Shown: positions 1 to 6,459, numbered from the stretch's first letter. The stretch: 18,850 bases of DNA from Anaerolineae bacterium (GCA_016931365.1 JAFGEY010000091.1:1-18850); one strand, 5' to 3'. Notes: generated by a model not told the origin, from the letters alone. Numbers and translations: made by a program.

Positions 1-314
1 TTGTTGACGATGCGCTCGGCCATCACCGGACCGATACCCTTGATCAACCCCGATCCGAGGTATTTTTGAATCCCTTCGACGGTGGCGGGCAGCACGGTGC
101 GGTAGTTGAATACCTTGAATTGGTGGCCGTATTGCGCATGACGAGTCCAGGTGCCTTCGAGTTCCAACGTCTCGCCGGCGTTTACGTCGGCCAGGTTGCC
201 GACGACAGTGACGAGGTCCAGTTTGCCCTTGACGGCCAATCGGATCACACTATAGCCGGTTTCTTCGTTGGCATAGGTCACGCGCTCGATGATCCCGCGC
301 AGCGTTTCACTCAA
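1..314 (-). CDS. recD2: RecD2-type (YrrC-like) ATP-dependent DNA helicase, N-terminal part, cut by window edge
   Basis: Read on the minus strand, this codes for the first 104 or so residues of a protein running off the left edge. The peptide has the N-terminal OB-like region of RecD2 helicases: GIIERVTYANEETGYSVIRL near residues 7-26, VVGNLADVNAGETLELEG near 37-54, then TVLPATVEGIQKYLGSGLIKGIGP near 73-96, which begins the helix-hairpin-helix region. RecD2 is a superfamily-1 5'-3' helicase involved in replication-fork upkeep and repair in bacteria lacking RecBC. The helicase motifs lie outside the window. I chose the TTG start at 314 because GAGGAA (321-326) lies 6 nt upstream and an in-frame stop occurs one repeat further up. 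An ATG inside the same region is out of frame and stops after four codons. The start and ribosome site lie in a 50-bp tandem repeat. Confidence 0.85.
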   Translation of the reverse strand, partial: MSETLRGIIERVTYANEETGYSVIRLAVKGKLDLVTVVGNLADVNAGETLELEGTWTRHAQYGHQFKVFNYRTVLPATVEGIQKYLGSGLIKGIGPVMAERIVN

Positions 315-464
315 CGGACATTCCTCACAGCAAAAAGATTCGCTGCGTGCAGCGTTTCACTCAACGGACATTCCTCACAGCAAAAAGATTCGCTGCGTGC
401 AGTGTTTCACTCAACGGACATTCCTCACAGCAAAAAGATTCGCTGCGCGCAGCGTTTCACTCAA
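311..464 (-). other. Chain of three overlapping 17-codon mini-ORFs within the repeat, leading into recD2
   Basis: On the minus strand each good repeat copy has GAGGAA followed 6 nt later by TTG. Starting at 464, 414 and 364, each gives a 17-residue peptide (MSETLRAANLFAVRNVR, with H for R in one copy) that ends in TGA. The stop overlaps the next copy's start as TTGA (411-414, 361-364, 311-314). The last overlap is with the recD2 start itself. This is the geometry of translational coupling. Whether the peptides are made is unknown; the pattern may simply be a by-product of the duplication. Confidence 0.35.
321..326 (-). promoter_or_regulatory. Ribosome-binding site deciding the recD2 TTG start
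   Basis: GAGGAA on the minus strand, 6 nt before the TTG at 314. The same site occurs in the other three good repeat copies (371-376, 421-426, 471-476), giving four equally spaced ribosome sites. Confidence 0.6.
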
Positions 465-600
465 CGGACATTCCTCACAGCAAAAAGATTCGCTGCGCGC
501 AGCGTTTCAGTTAACAGATATTTCTCGTATATACAAAATTATTTACGTGCAGTGTTTCAATCAAGGCTTTTCCTCTTGTATCCAAAGTCAGGTCAATTAT

Positions 601-812
601 AATCCAACCCGATAGGGGCGCAAGCGTTGCGCGCGTTGGACTATGTCAAGTTGGGAGCGGTTCAGGCATTCCGACAAGCGCCTGAAATTTAAATCGTTTA
701 GTTTTGTTAATTACTTTGTAAATTCATAAATATTGCCTTCGGGCGGCCCAATATTTGCTGCTCTGGAAGAGAAAATGGGGTCTGCATAGGACTTGCGTAC
801 TGGTTGACGTGT
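601..812. other. Non-coding stretch between the recD2 repeats and the M23 peptidase promoter
   Basis: No convincing gene. It is locally AT-rich (about 686-735). Two inverted repeats are visible: TTCAGGC (661-667) with GCCTGAA (680-686) around a 12-nt loop, and AAATATTG (728-735) with CAATATTT (749-756) enclosing a GCC-TTCG-GGC tetraloop hairpin. Neither has a following T-run, so neither is a clear terminator. A TATAAT lies at 598-603 with TTGTAT (576-581) 16 nt upstream on the plus strand, a possible but unsupported promoter. A 68-codon minus frame across 711-917 overlaps the better promoter and resembles no family I know. Confidence 0.5.
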
Positions 813-840
813 TTGACCTGTCTGCGAATCCGTGTATAAT
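813..840 (+). promoter_or_regulatory. Sigma-70-like promoter for the M23 peptidase gene
   Basis: TTGACC (813-818), a 16-nt spacer, then TATAAT (835-840). A second TTGAC lies at 804-808. Predicted transcription begins near 847, giving a leader of about 80 nt before the ATG at 928. Confidence 0.7.
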
Positions 841-927
841 GCCTGTGTGCCCTGAATCAGGCTTTTCGGGTTGATGTGTAGATCGACATCGTCTATTTGC
901 CTGTCAATCCCAAGCATAGGAGAGAGG

Positions 928-2139
928 ATGAGTTCCGAATCAGTTCGATTTCGCCCCCGGCAGGGCGAGAGAGACTCACAAACGCACTCGTCTGCCCAAC
1001 AAGTTCAGGCAACCATTGAGCGTTGGGCAAAACGCATTCGAAACGTATTGTCAAAATTTCATACCCACCTTGCTATCGTCGTGCTGGCGGTACTTGTTTT
1101 TTCGATTGGGCAGTTTGATTTGCCGCTTGACTACCAGCTTCCGCTTCGCGCGACACCCACAATGGCTCCCGCACTCGGGTTCCGTGGCTTGCAGTCAGCG
1201 GTCAGCGGACGTGGCGGCGAACGCACTGATTTTGAAGCGCTCGATATGCTCGATGCCAAGCCGTCACCTGATGCAACCGAGTCTGTGCGTAGCACTCCCA
1301 GTGTCCGTTCATTCATGATGAACGCGCTTTTCCAGGCTCCGATCATGCACACCGAAATCCCCGATCGTCCCCGACGCGACGTAATTACCTATGTCGTGCA
1401 GGCGGGTGACACGGTGCTCAAGATCGCCATCGAACACAAGGTAGAGCAGGAAACGCTGATGTGGGCCAACGCCGCGCTGGAAAAAAACCCCGATCTGCTG
1501 CGTCCAGGCCAGGAATTGGTCATTTTGCCTATCGATGGCGTGTATCACACGGTCGTCAAGGGTGATACACTGGCCTCAATCGCCAAAAAGTATGAGGCCG
1601 ATGTCAATGATATTATCCAGTGCGAATACAATGGTCTCGATCCCGAAGCACCACAGATCGCTGTAGGCGATAAGCTGATTGTCCCCGGTGGGGTCAAGCC
1701 ATACATCTCGACCTTTGTCACTGCCTACAACGGCCCGATTCCTCAGGATGCCAAGCGCGGCACGGGGCTTTTCGCTTGGCCGTGCACCGGGACGATCACC
1801 GACCGCTTTGGTTTTGCCACGTTCAGTGGTCGCTGGCACGGTGGGCTGGACATCTCTGGCTATACTGGAGCAGATGTGAAGGCCTCTGATTCGGGGTTTG
1901 TCACCTATGCCGGGTGGTCCAAGACCGGCTATGGCAATCTAGTAGTCATCGATCATCGAAATGGATTTGAGACACGCTACGCGCACCTGAACACGATCCT
2001 GATTCAGGCCGGACAGTCGGTCGGCAAGGGGCAGTTGATTGCCTTGATGGGATCGACCGGCAACTCGAGTGGCCCGCACCTGCACTTTGAAATCCGCGAA
2101 CAGGGTGTGCGAAAAAATCCGCAACTCTATTTGCAATGA
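928..2139 (+). CDS. LysM-domain, membrane-anchored M23 family metallopeptidase
   Basis: A 403-residue cell-wall hydrolase of the lysostaphin/NlpD type, expected to cut peptidoglycan peptide bridges or to regulate such hydrolases outside the membrane. Residues 1-46 are a charged cytoplasmic tail, 47-62 (LAIVVLAVLVFSIG) a single membrane segment, and 65-150 a low-complexity linker. Two LysM domains follow, starting at ITYVVQAGDTV (about 153-201) and GVYHTVVKGDTLASIAKKY (about 204-253); these bind glycan strands. The M23 domain spans about 283-400 with zinc ligands H304 and D308 (HGGLD), H353 (YAH) and H386 (HLH), so the active site appears complete. The ATG at 928 follows AGGAGAGAGG at 918-927 and its frame extends further upstream without a better site. 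The gene is a single unit between its own promoter and a strong terminator. Confidence 0.93.
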   Translation: MSSESVRFRPRQGERDSQTHSSAQQVQATIERWAKRIRNVLSKFHTHLAIVVLAVLVFSIGQFDLPLDYQLPLRATPTMAPALGFRGLQSAVSGRGGERTDFEALDMLDAKPSPDATESVRSTPSVRSFMMNALFQAPIMHTEIPDRPRRDVITYVVQAGDTVLKIAIEHKVEQETLMWANAALEKNPDLLRPGQELVILPIDGVYHTVVKGDTLASIAKKYEADVNDIIQCEYNGLDPEAPQIAVGDKLIVPGGVKPYISTFVTAYNGPIPQDAKRGTGLFAWPCTGTITDRFGFATFSGRWHGGLDISGYTGADVKASDSGFVTYAGWSKTGYGNLVVIDHRNGFETRYAHLNTILIQAGQSVGKGQLIALMGSTGNSSGPHLHFEIREQGVRKNPQLYLQ

Positions 2140-2159
2140 TTTGAAATGGCTCAGATAAA

Positions 2160-2196
2160 CCCCCGCCAGGCTTGAGCCTGGCGGGGGTTTTTGTTT
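2160..2196. terminator. Strong intrinsic terminator between convergent genes
   Basis: Perfect 12-bp GC-rich stem, CCCCCGCCAGGC (2160-2171) with GCCTGGCGGGGG (2176-2187), loop TTGA, followed on the plus strand by TTTTTGTTT. AAA before the stem gives TTTATCT on the minus strand, so it may also stop the convergent DUF4349 gene. Confidence 0.93.
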
Positions 2197-2209
2197 GGAA
2201 ACGGCCTGG

Positions 2210-3175
2210 TTACTTGGCTTCCTGGTCGGCAGTAGCTTTTTTGGCCTGTCGGCGGTGTTTGTTCCATTTCCACAGCGCGCGGATGATCAGCACGGCGATG
2301 GCGATTGGGATGGCGATGACGATCAGGACGGGCAGAATGTAGATCACAAAGACAATGATCACGTCAGCAAAGAATTGAAGGGTGCGAAGCAGCGCGCGGA
2401 CTGCTTCGCGGGCGGTGCCTTCTGGGCGCCACCCGGCGACGACCACTGGCTGTAAAAGCTCGTCTGGGGTCAGCGTGATGTTGACCGTAGCCAGCGCGGA
2501 CAGGTTGTTCAGGTACTTCATCCGGCCCTGAATCTGCTCGATCTGGGCGCGGACGCTGGTGATCTCACGATGAACTTCCAGGATGTCAGACGTCTTGCCG
2601 GTGGCGCTGCGCGTTGCCAGCAGCTCGAGCAGTTCTTCTTCGGTGCGCTGCAAGTTGGCCAGACGCGCTTCCAGGTCGACGTATTCTTCGGTCACATCCT
2701 GGCTGTCCATCCGCTCGCTCTCGATATCGAGGGCGAGGCCTTTGAACTGGCTCAGTGCATCTTGCAGGCTGCCCGCCGGAATGCGCACGGTCAGTGTGCC
2801 GCGAAGCTGTCCGCCATCTTTCCAGGTGTTCGAGTCGGCGACAAAGCCGCCCATATCTATGGTTAGTTGGCGAATCTGGTCAAAGGTGGCCTGCGTGTCC
2901 TCGACGATCAGGTTCAGGTAGACGTTGTAGATGATTTTGCGATCCACGTTGGTCAGCACGGTGGACGTATCAACGCCGGGCGCTCCAGCGCCGTTATCCC
3001 CATCCCAGGCGACGACGGGCGCTTCTTCGACCATTTTTTCTTGCTCGACGACGACTCCTTGTGGTGCATCCAATCCGTATGTTCGGTTCAATTCTGACGT
3101 CGTCGTCTTGGCCGCACATCCAAATATCGACAGGGTCAAGACAACAATCAATCCCCATAGCATCCACTTGTTCAT
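2210..3175 (-). CDS. DUF4349 domain-containing lipoprotein
   Basis: A 321-residue membrane-associated protein of the DUF4349 family, whose function is unknown. Residues 1-20 form a lipoprotein signal with a lipobox-like LSIFGC, making C20 the likely lipidated residue. A low-complexity stretch follows to about 75. The DUF4349 region (about 77-235) includes RKIIYNVYLNLIVEDTQATF, the MGGFVADSN turn near 108-115, RGTLTVRIPA near 125-134, and a coiled-coil segment (about 160-225, VDLEARLANLQRTEEELLELL). A hydrophobic hairpin or long membrane helix at about 268-300 precedes a basic tail. The start is the ATG at 3175 with AAAGGAG just upstream; the frame runs 19 codons further but lacks a ribosome site there. 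No function can be assigned beyond an envelope location. Confidence 0.88.
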   Translation of the reverse strand: MNKWMLWGLIVVLTLSIFGCAAKTTTSELNRTYGLDAPQGVVVEQEKMVEEAPVVAWDGDNGAGAPGVDTSTVLTNVDRKIIYNVYLNLIVEDTQATFDQIRQLTIDMGGFVADSNTWKDGGQLRGTLTVRIPAGSLQDALSQFKGLALDIESERMDSQDVTEEYVDLEARLANLQRTEEELLELLATRSATGKTSDILEVHREITSVRAQIEQIQGRMKYLNNLSALATVNITLTPDELLQPVVVAGWRPEGTAREAVRALLRTLQFFADVIIVFVIYILPVLIVIAIPIAIAVLIIRALWKWNKHRRQAKKATADQEAK

Positions 3176-3270
3176 TTCAAATTCTCCTTTTCGGTTTAGC
3201 ATTTGATTGAATTCTGCATACAAGACGTCCAAGCAAGCTCACAGGTTCCCAATTGGGGTGGCAGATTAGA

Positions 3271-3299
3271 TTGACGTCGTATCGCTCTTGGTATATAAT
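3271..3299 (+). promoter_or_regulatory. Near-consensus promoter of the biotin decarboxylase operon
   Basis: TTGACG (3271-3276), a 17-nt spacer, and TATAAT (3294-3299). Transcription should start near 3306, about 105 nt before the OadG-like start, leaving room for the leader hairpin. Confidence 0.8.
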
Positions 3300-3326
3300 A
3301 CCCCCTGTTTGTGTTTTGAGCAAGGT

Positions 3327-3380
3327 GGACAATGTCGTCGTCGGGCTGGCAAACCAGCACACGACCGCTGTCCTTTTTTT
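3327..3380 (+). terminator. Leader hairpin with T-run (possible attenuator) of the decarboxylase operon
   Basis: Three nested paired segments read as one long hairpin: GGACA (3327-3331) with TGTCC (3369-3373), GTCGT with ACGAC, and GCTGG with CCAGC around CAAA. Seven T residues follow (3374-3380). It sits between the promoter and the first gene, so it would end transcription in the leader unless read through or remodelled. An ORF overlaps it (see the leader ORF). Regulation is inferred from position only. Confidence 0.6.
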
Positions 3381-3394
3381 GTGAAAATTTTTAG
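3332..3394 (+). CDS. Possible 20-residue leader peptide overlapping the attenuator-like hairpin
   Basis: ATG at 3332 with AAGG (3322-3325) 6 nt upstream opens a 20-codon frame, MSSSGWQTSTRPLSFFCENF, ending in TAG at 3392-3394. The frame runs through the whole hairpin and T-run, and its stop touches the AGGGAGGAG ribosome site of the next gene. A ribosome translating it would unfold the hairpin. It has no run of a single amino acid like classic attenuator peptides, apart from three serines, so its reality is uncertain. Confidence 0.25.
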   Translation: MSSSGWQTSTRPLSFFCENF

Positions 3395-3409
3395 GGAGGA
3401 GTGTACCAA

Positions 3410-3811
3410 GTGATTGCAGAATGGTGGAACCAAGTATCGGCCACAGTGGTACATGGCCTAGAGATCACGGTCGTGGGCATGCTGTTGGTCTTTTTTACGT
3501 TGGGCCTGATCATCATTGCGATGGTTTTGCTCACCAAGTTGCCCTGGCTTCAACCCCACGAAGAGGCTGAAGAAGAGGAAGAAACGCCTGTTCCGGTTGC
3601 CGCAGCCTCGCCCCCGGTTCCGGCTGTGCTCAAAGCAGCGGCAGAAGATGAATTGGCTCAGGTGGCGGCAATTGCTATGGCCTTGATCAGGGGACAGCAA
3701 AGCCGCGTGCCGATGACGCGCGGCCTGAACCGCCCGCAGATTCGCGCGACTGGAAGCAGTGCGACCAGCGCGTGGAAGACCTACGGGCGCGCACACCAAC
3801 TTGGTTTGTAA
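3410..3811 (+). CDS. OadG-family small membrane subunit of a Na+-translocating biotin decarboxylase
   Basis: A 133-residue protein with one membrane helix (about 17-42, LEITVVGMLLVFFTLGLIII), an acidic-to-Ala/Pro linker (about 50-75), and a short conserved tail (SAWKTYGRAHQL, about 120-131). That tail matches the end of gamma (OadG) or delta (MmdD/GcdD) subunits, which hold the decarboxylase complex together at the membrane. It is first in an operon with the biotin carrier, beta subunit and PduL. GTG at 3410 is preferred because the AGGGAGGAG at 3393-3401 gives normal spacing; the GTG at 3401 overlaps that site. The size is typical of the family. The substrate cannot be told from this subunit. 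Confidence 0.85.
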   Translation: MIAEWWNQVSATVVHGLEITVVGMLLVFFTLGLIIIAMVLLTKLPWLQPHEEAEEEEETPVPVAAASPPVPAVLKAAAEDELAQVAAIAMALIRGQQSRVPMTRGLNRPQIRATGSSATSAWKTYGRAHQLGL

Positions 3812-3842
3812 GACGTAATCAAAGATCAATGGAGGAACAGCA

Positions 3843-4337
3843 GTGAAAACCTACAAACTCAATGTGAATGGCAAAGACTATACCGTTCAAATCGACGATC
3901 CCAATGCCTCGCCCGTGTCTGTGACCGTCAACGGCAGGGCTTTTCAAGTGATGCTGACCGAGGAAGGTGCTGCCGTTGCCAGGCCGGCCGCAGTGGCGTC
4001 GGCCATCGAGGATCAAGAGCATGAAGCCTATGTGCCCGATATGGCCTCAACTTTTGTGACTCAGGCGGTCGACGTCGAGCCAGTTTCAGCTCCGGCAGCG
4101 GCTTCGGTCGCGCCGGTTGGTGGCGGCCAAAAGGTCATCGCGCCGATGCCCGGCAAGGTGCTCGACATCATCGCCAAGGTCGGCGATGCGGTCAAGACCG
4201 GCGATACACTGTGCAATCTTGAAGCGATGAAGATGAAAAGCCCCATCCGCTCCACCGCTGATGGCACGGTCGCACAAATTCTCGCCAGCGAAGGACAAAG
4301 CGTCAATTACGGCGACGTTTTGTTCGTGCTCGCCTAG
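3843..4337 (+). CDS. Biotin carboxyl carrier protein of a membrane decarboxylase
   Basis: A 164-residue acyl-carrier-like protein. The N-terminal 45 residues (MKTYKLNVNGKDYTVQIDD) are a small beta domain typical of the carrier subunit of methylmalonyl-CoA and glutaconyl-CoA decarboxylases. A Pro/Ala/Val-rich swinging linker spans about 46-94, and the biotinyl domain runs from about 95-164. The biotin attachment motif EAMKM (127-131) contains biotinyl lysine K130; a typical second half, GDAVKTGDTLCNLEAMK, precedes it. It carries CO2 from the carboxyltransferase to the OadB-like pump. The GTG at 3843 has GGAGG (3831-3835) 7 nt upstream, and no better start is near. It lies 31 bp after the OadG-like gene. 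Confidence 0.9.
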   Translation: MKTYKLNVNGKDYTVQIDDPNASPVSVTVNGRAFQVMLTEEGAAVARPAAVASAIEDQEHEAYVPDMASTFVTQAVDVEPVSAPAAASVAPVGGGQKVIAPMPGKVLDIIAKVGDAVKTGDTLCNLEAMKMKSPIRSTADGTVAQILASEGQSVNYGDVLFVLA

Positions 4338-4367
4338 TACTCGGTCAAACCAGGTTTGATCGAGCAC
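4337..4367 (+). other. Inverted repeat in the gap between the biotin carrier and OadB-like genes
   Basis: CTCGGTCAAA (4340-4349) pairs with TTTGATCGAG (4355-4364) around CCAGG, with one G-U pair. The stem extends outward to about 13 bp with one mismatch (GTA/CAC side). No T-run follows, so it is not a normal intrinsic terminator. It may act in mRNA stability, processing or differential expression between the carrier and the pump genes. Confidence 0.6.
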
Positions 4368-4436
4368 TTGACGCGCTGACCGATTTGCTTTTTATCATTG
4401 TTTTTTGAACGAGTACTCGCGGAAGGGAGATGCATT

Positions 4437-5630
4437 GTGGATTGGAGTATCCTGTTTCAAGAGTTGACCAAGGGCACGGTTCACCTGATCACCGAACCGG
4501 GCCGTTTGTTGATGATGGTCGTTGGCGGCGTGCTTATCTATCTGGCCGTCGCCAAAGATTACGAGCCGACGCTGTTGCTGCCTATCGGTTTGGGCTGCAT
4601 TCTGGCTAACATTTTCGGTAGTGGGATGGGTATTCTGGAGATCAAGGGCATTCCCTGGGTCTCGCCGCCCAACGGGAGTGAAGAGGGCCTGTTCAACGTT
4701 TTGTATGGCGCCGGTATCACCAACGAATTGTTCCCACTGATCATCTTTATCGGTATTGGTGCGATGACCGACTTTGGCCCGCTGCTGGAGAATCCTCAAT
4801 TAGCCTTGATGGGCGCTGCCGGGCAGTTTGGCATTTTCGGCACACTCCTCCTGGCGACTCTGTTCGGTTTTAACATCAATGAAGCAGCCTCGATCGGCAT
4901 CATTGGCTCCGCCGACGGCCCGACCTCGATTTACGTGGCCGCCGAGCTGGCCCCCAAGCTACTCCCTCCTATTGCGGTAGCAGCTTATTCGTACATGTCG
5001 CTGGTGCCGGTGATCCAGCCGCCGGTGATCCGCCTGCTGACCACCAAAAAGCAGCGCCAGATCAAAATGCCCTACACCTCCAAGCCGGTTTCGCGCACCA
5101 CACGCATTCTCTTTCCCATCGTCGTGACCCTGGTGACGAGCGTGCTGGTGCCGCTGGCCACACCGTTAATTTCGATGCTGATGTTCGGCAACCTGTTGCG
5201 CGAGTCGCTGGTAGTGGAGCGCCTGTCCAAGACGGCGCAGAACGAGTTGGTCAATATTGTGACCATTTTCCTCGGCCTGGCTATCGGCGGGACGATGGTC
5301 GCCGAGCAGTTTTTGCAGCCACGCACGATCATGATCTTTGTGATGGGCATCGTCGCCTTTGCCCTTGACACGGCCGGTGGAGTAATTTTTGGCCAGATTA
5401 TGTATCTGTTTTACAAACTTGTGCTCAAAAAGCCTTTCAACCCGATGCTGGGCGCGTGCGGCATATCTGCGTTTCCTATGTCGGCGCGCGTGGTGCACAA
5501 AGTCGCGCAAGAAGAAGATTTTTCCAACTTTTTGCTGATGCACGCGATGGGATCCAACACCTCAGGGCAGATCGGTTCGGTACTGGCTGGCGGTGTGGTG
5601 ATGGCCTTGTTGGCCGGCGCAGTGCCCTAA
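4437..5630 (+). CDS. oadB: OadB-family beta subunit, Na+-exporting carboxybiotin decarboxylase
   Basis: A 397-residue polytopic membrane protein of the OadB/MmdB/GcdB family. This subunit decarboxylates carboxybiotin and exports Na+, taking up a proton. The conserved pore motif GFNINEAASIGIIGSADGPT (about 144-162, with D160) and the C-terminal GACGISAFPMSARVVHKVAQ region (about 339-358) are visible, followed by GSNTSGQIGSVLAGG near 372-386. Several hydrophobic segments span the length, as usual for about 380-400 residues. The GTG at 4437 has AGGGAG (4424-4429) 7 nt upstream, which decides against an earlier TTG at 4398. It ends 35 bp before pduL. The carboxyltransferase that supplies CO2 to biotin is absent from the window, so the substrate (oxaloacetate, methylmalonyl-CoA or glutaconyl-CoA) is undetermined. 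Confidence 0.93.
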   Translation: MDWSILFQELTKGTVHLITEPGRLLMMVVGGVLIYLAVAKDYEPTLLLPIGLGCILANIFGSGMGILEIKGIPWVSPPNGSEEGLFNVLYGAGITNELFPLIIFIGIGAMTDFGPLLENPQLALMGAAGQFGIFGTLLLATLFGFNINEAASIGIIGSADGPTSIYVAAELAPKLLPPIAVAAYSYMSLVPVIQPPVIRLLTTKKQRQIKMPYTSKPVSRTTRILFPIVVTLVTSVLVPLATPLISMLMFGNLLRESLVVERLSKTAQNELVNIVTIFLGLAIGGTMVAEQFLQPRTIMIFVMGIVAFALDTAGGVIFGQIMYLFYKLVLKKPFNPMLGACGISAFPMSARVVHKVAQEEDFSNFLLMHAMGSNTSGQIGSVLAGGVVMALLAGAVP

Positions 5631-5665
5631 GATATCTGAACAAATTAAAATATAAGGAAGAGTAA

Positions 5666-6310
5666 ATGGAAAAAGCAATGACGCTTTGTAATGTGAGTGT
5701 GGTCTCACCCGAAATCGCCGCGCTGTCTTTTTCTGTCAGCGTATCAGCGCATCACGTTCACGTGACGCAGGCCGACCTGGAGACACTCTTTGGCGCGGGT
5801 CACACACTCGTCCCGCGCATTGATTTGAGCCAGCCGGGCCAGTACGCGGCCGAGGAGCAGGTCAACCTGATCGGTCCCAAGGGGCGCATCGACCGCGTGC
5901 GCATTCTTGGTCCGGTGCGTCTGGAAACCCAGGTCGAGATCGCTCTTACCGAGCAGTACCGGCTGGGCGTGCGCATTCCGGTGCGCATGTCTGGCGACAT
6001 CGGGCGGAGCGCCGGCGTGACGCTTGAAGGGCCGGCGGGCACGGTGGAGTTGAAAGAAGGAGTGATCGCTGCACAGCGGCATATCCACATGACGCCAGGA
6101 GATGCGCAACGATTTGGCGTTGGCGATGGCGATGTGGTATCCGTGCGCCTCGATGGCGACCGGCGGCTCATTTTCGGCAATGTGGTTGTCCGCGTCAGTC
6201 CCAAATTCGCGCTGGATATGCACATCGATACCGACGAAGGCAACGCTGCCGGCGCTGTTCCTGATACAGTCGGGCATTTGTACAGCATTGAGAAACGCGC
6301 CGGCGGCTAA
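5666..6310 (+). CDS. pduL: PduL-type phosphate acyltransferase (phosphotransacylase)
   Basis: A 214-residue protein of the PduL family, which interconverts acyl-CoA and acyl-phosphate. Two similar halves are visible. The first has HVH (H30, H32), QPGQYAAEEQVNLIGPKG (about 56-73), LGPVRLETQVEI with E91, and the core ends near PVRMSGDIG (105-113). The second has GVIAAQRHIHM with H139 and H141, then DMHIDTDEGNA with H186. The family's zinc ligands are therefore present. The usual RHVH reads HHVH here. There is no long N-terminal microcompartment-targeting extension and no shell gene nearby. Lying last in the decarboxylase operon, it plausibly converts propionyl-CoA from methylmalonyl-CoA decarboxylation to propionyl-phosphate for ATP synthesis by a kinase; this substrate is inferred. 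Start ATG 5666 follows AAGGAAGAG. Confidence 0.9.
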   Translation: MEKAMTLCNVSVVSPEIAALSFSVSVSAHHVHVTQADLETLFGAGHTLVPRIDLSQPGQYAAEEQVNLIGPKGRIDRVRILGPVRLETQVEIALTEQYRLGVRIPVRMSGDIGRSAGVTLEGPAGTVELKEGVIAAQRHIHMTPGDAQRFGVGDGDVVSVRLDGDRRLIFGNVVVRVSPKFALDMHIDTDEGNAAGAVPDTVGHLYSIEKRAGG

Positions 6311-6334
6311 AACCGGCGTAGAGTTCGTTGTGTC

Positions 6335-6380
6335 AAAGCCTGGCCTGGACAGATGCCTGTCCGGACCAGGCTTTTGTTAT
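6335..6380 (+). terminator. Intrinsic terminator closing the decarboxylase-pduL operon
   Basis: Long stem AAAGCCTGG...CCAGGCTTT (6335-6343 with 6366-6374), continued inside by GGACAG (6347-6352) with CTGTCC (6357-6362) around ATGC and one mismatch, followed by TTTTGTTATT. Confidence 0.9.
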
Positions 6381-6391
6381 TCATTTGACTA

Positions 6392-6420
6392 TTGATTCTT
6401 GAGCTGGCCAGGCATACAAT
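6392..6420 (+). promoter_or_regulatory. Promoter for the secreted multidomain protein gene
   Basis: TTGATT (6392-6397), a 17-nt spacer, TACAAT (6415-6420). An overlapping TTGACT lies at 6385-6390. The ATG at 6460 is about 33 nt from the expected start site. Confidence 0.6.
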
Positions 6421-6459
6421 GGAAGCGTCTGGTTGGGGTGCGGGATTGGAGGGTGTGCG

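Larger units (their letters stand above)
301..600. repeat. 50-bp tandem repeat array upstream of recD2
   Basis: Direct tandem repeat with a 50-bp period. Copies 301-350, 351-400, 401-450 and 451-500 are almost identical, differing only at the third base (c/t) and near the end (gcgtgc or gcgcgc). Copy 501-550 keeps the first nine bases and the period but is otherwise decayed, and 551-600 keeps only agtgtttcaa plus scattered matches. There are no spacers, so it is not a CRISPR array. The period is not a multiple of three. Copy 1 overlaps the start of recD2; each of the four good copies repeats that gene's ribosome-binding site and its first codons. Confidence 0.95.

Noticed and set aside
301..550. 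CRISPR-like direct repeats
   Set aside because: The 50-bp units abut with no unique spacers, and no cas gene is nearby; it is a tandem repeat.
66..615. Plus-strand repetitive ORFs across the repeat array
   Set aside because: They are created by the tandem repeat, which shifts frame each copy, and by the reverse of recD2. No ribosome site or family match.
711..917. 68-codon minus-strand ORF
   Set aside because: It overlaps the M23 promoter and leader, has no recognisable family and no good ribosome site.
5666..6310. Bacterial microcompartment locus suggested by PduL
   Set aside because: No shell proteins, diol dehydratase or aldehyde dehydrogenase genes are in the window, and the protein has no clear encapsulation peptide.
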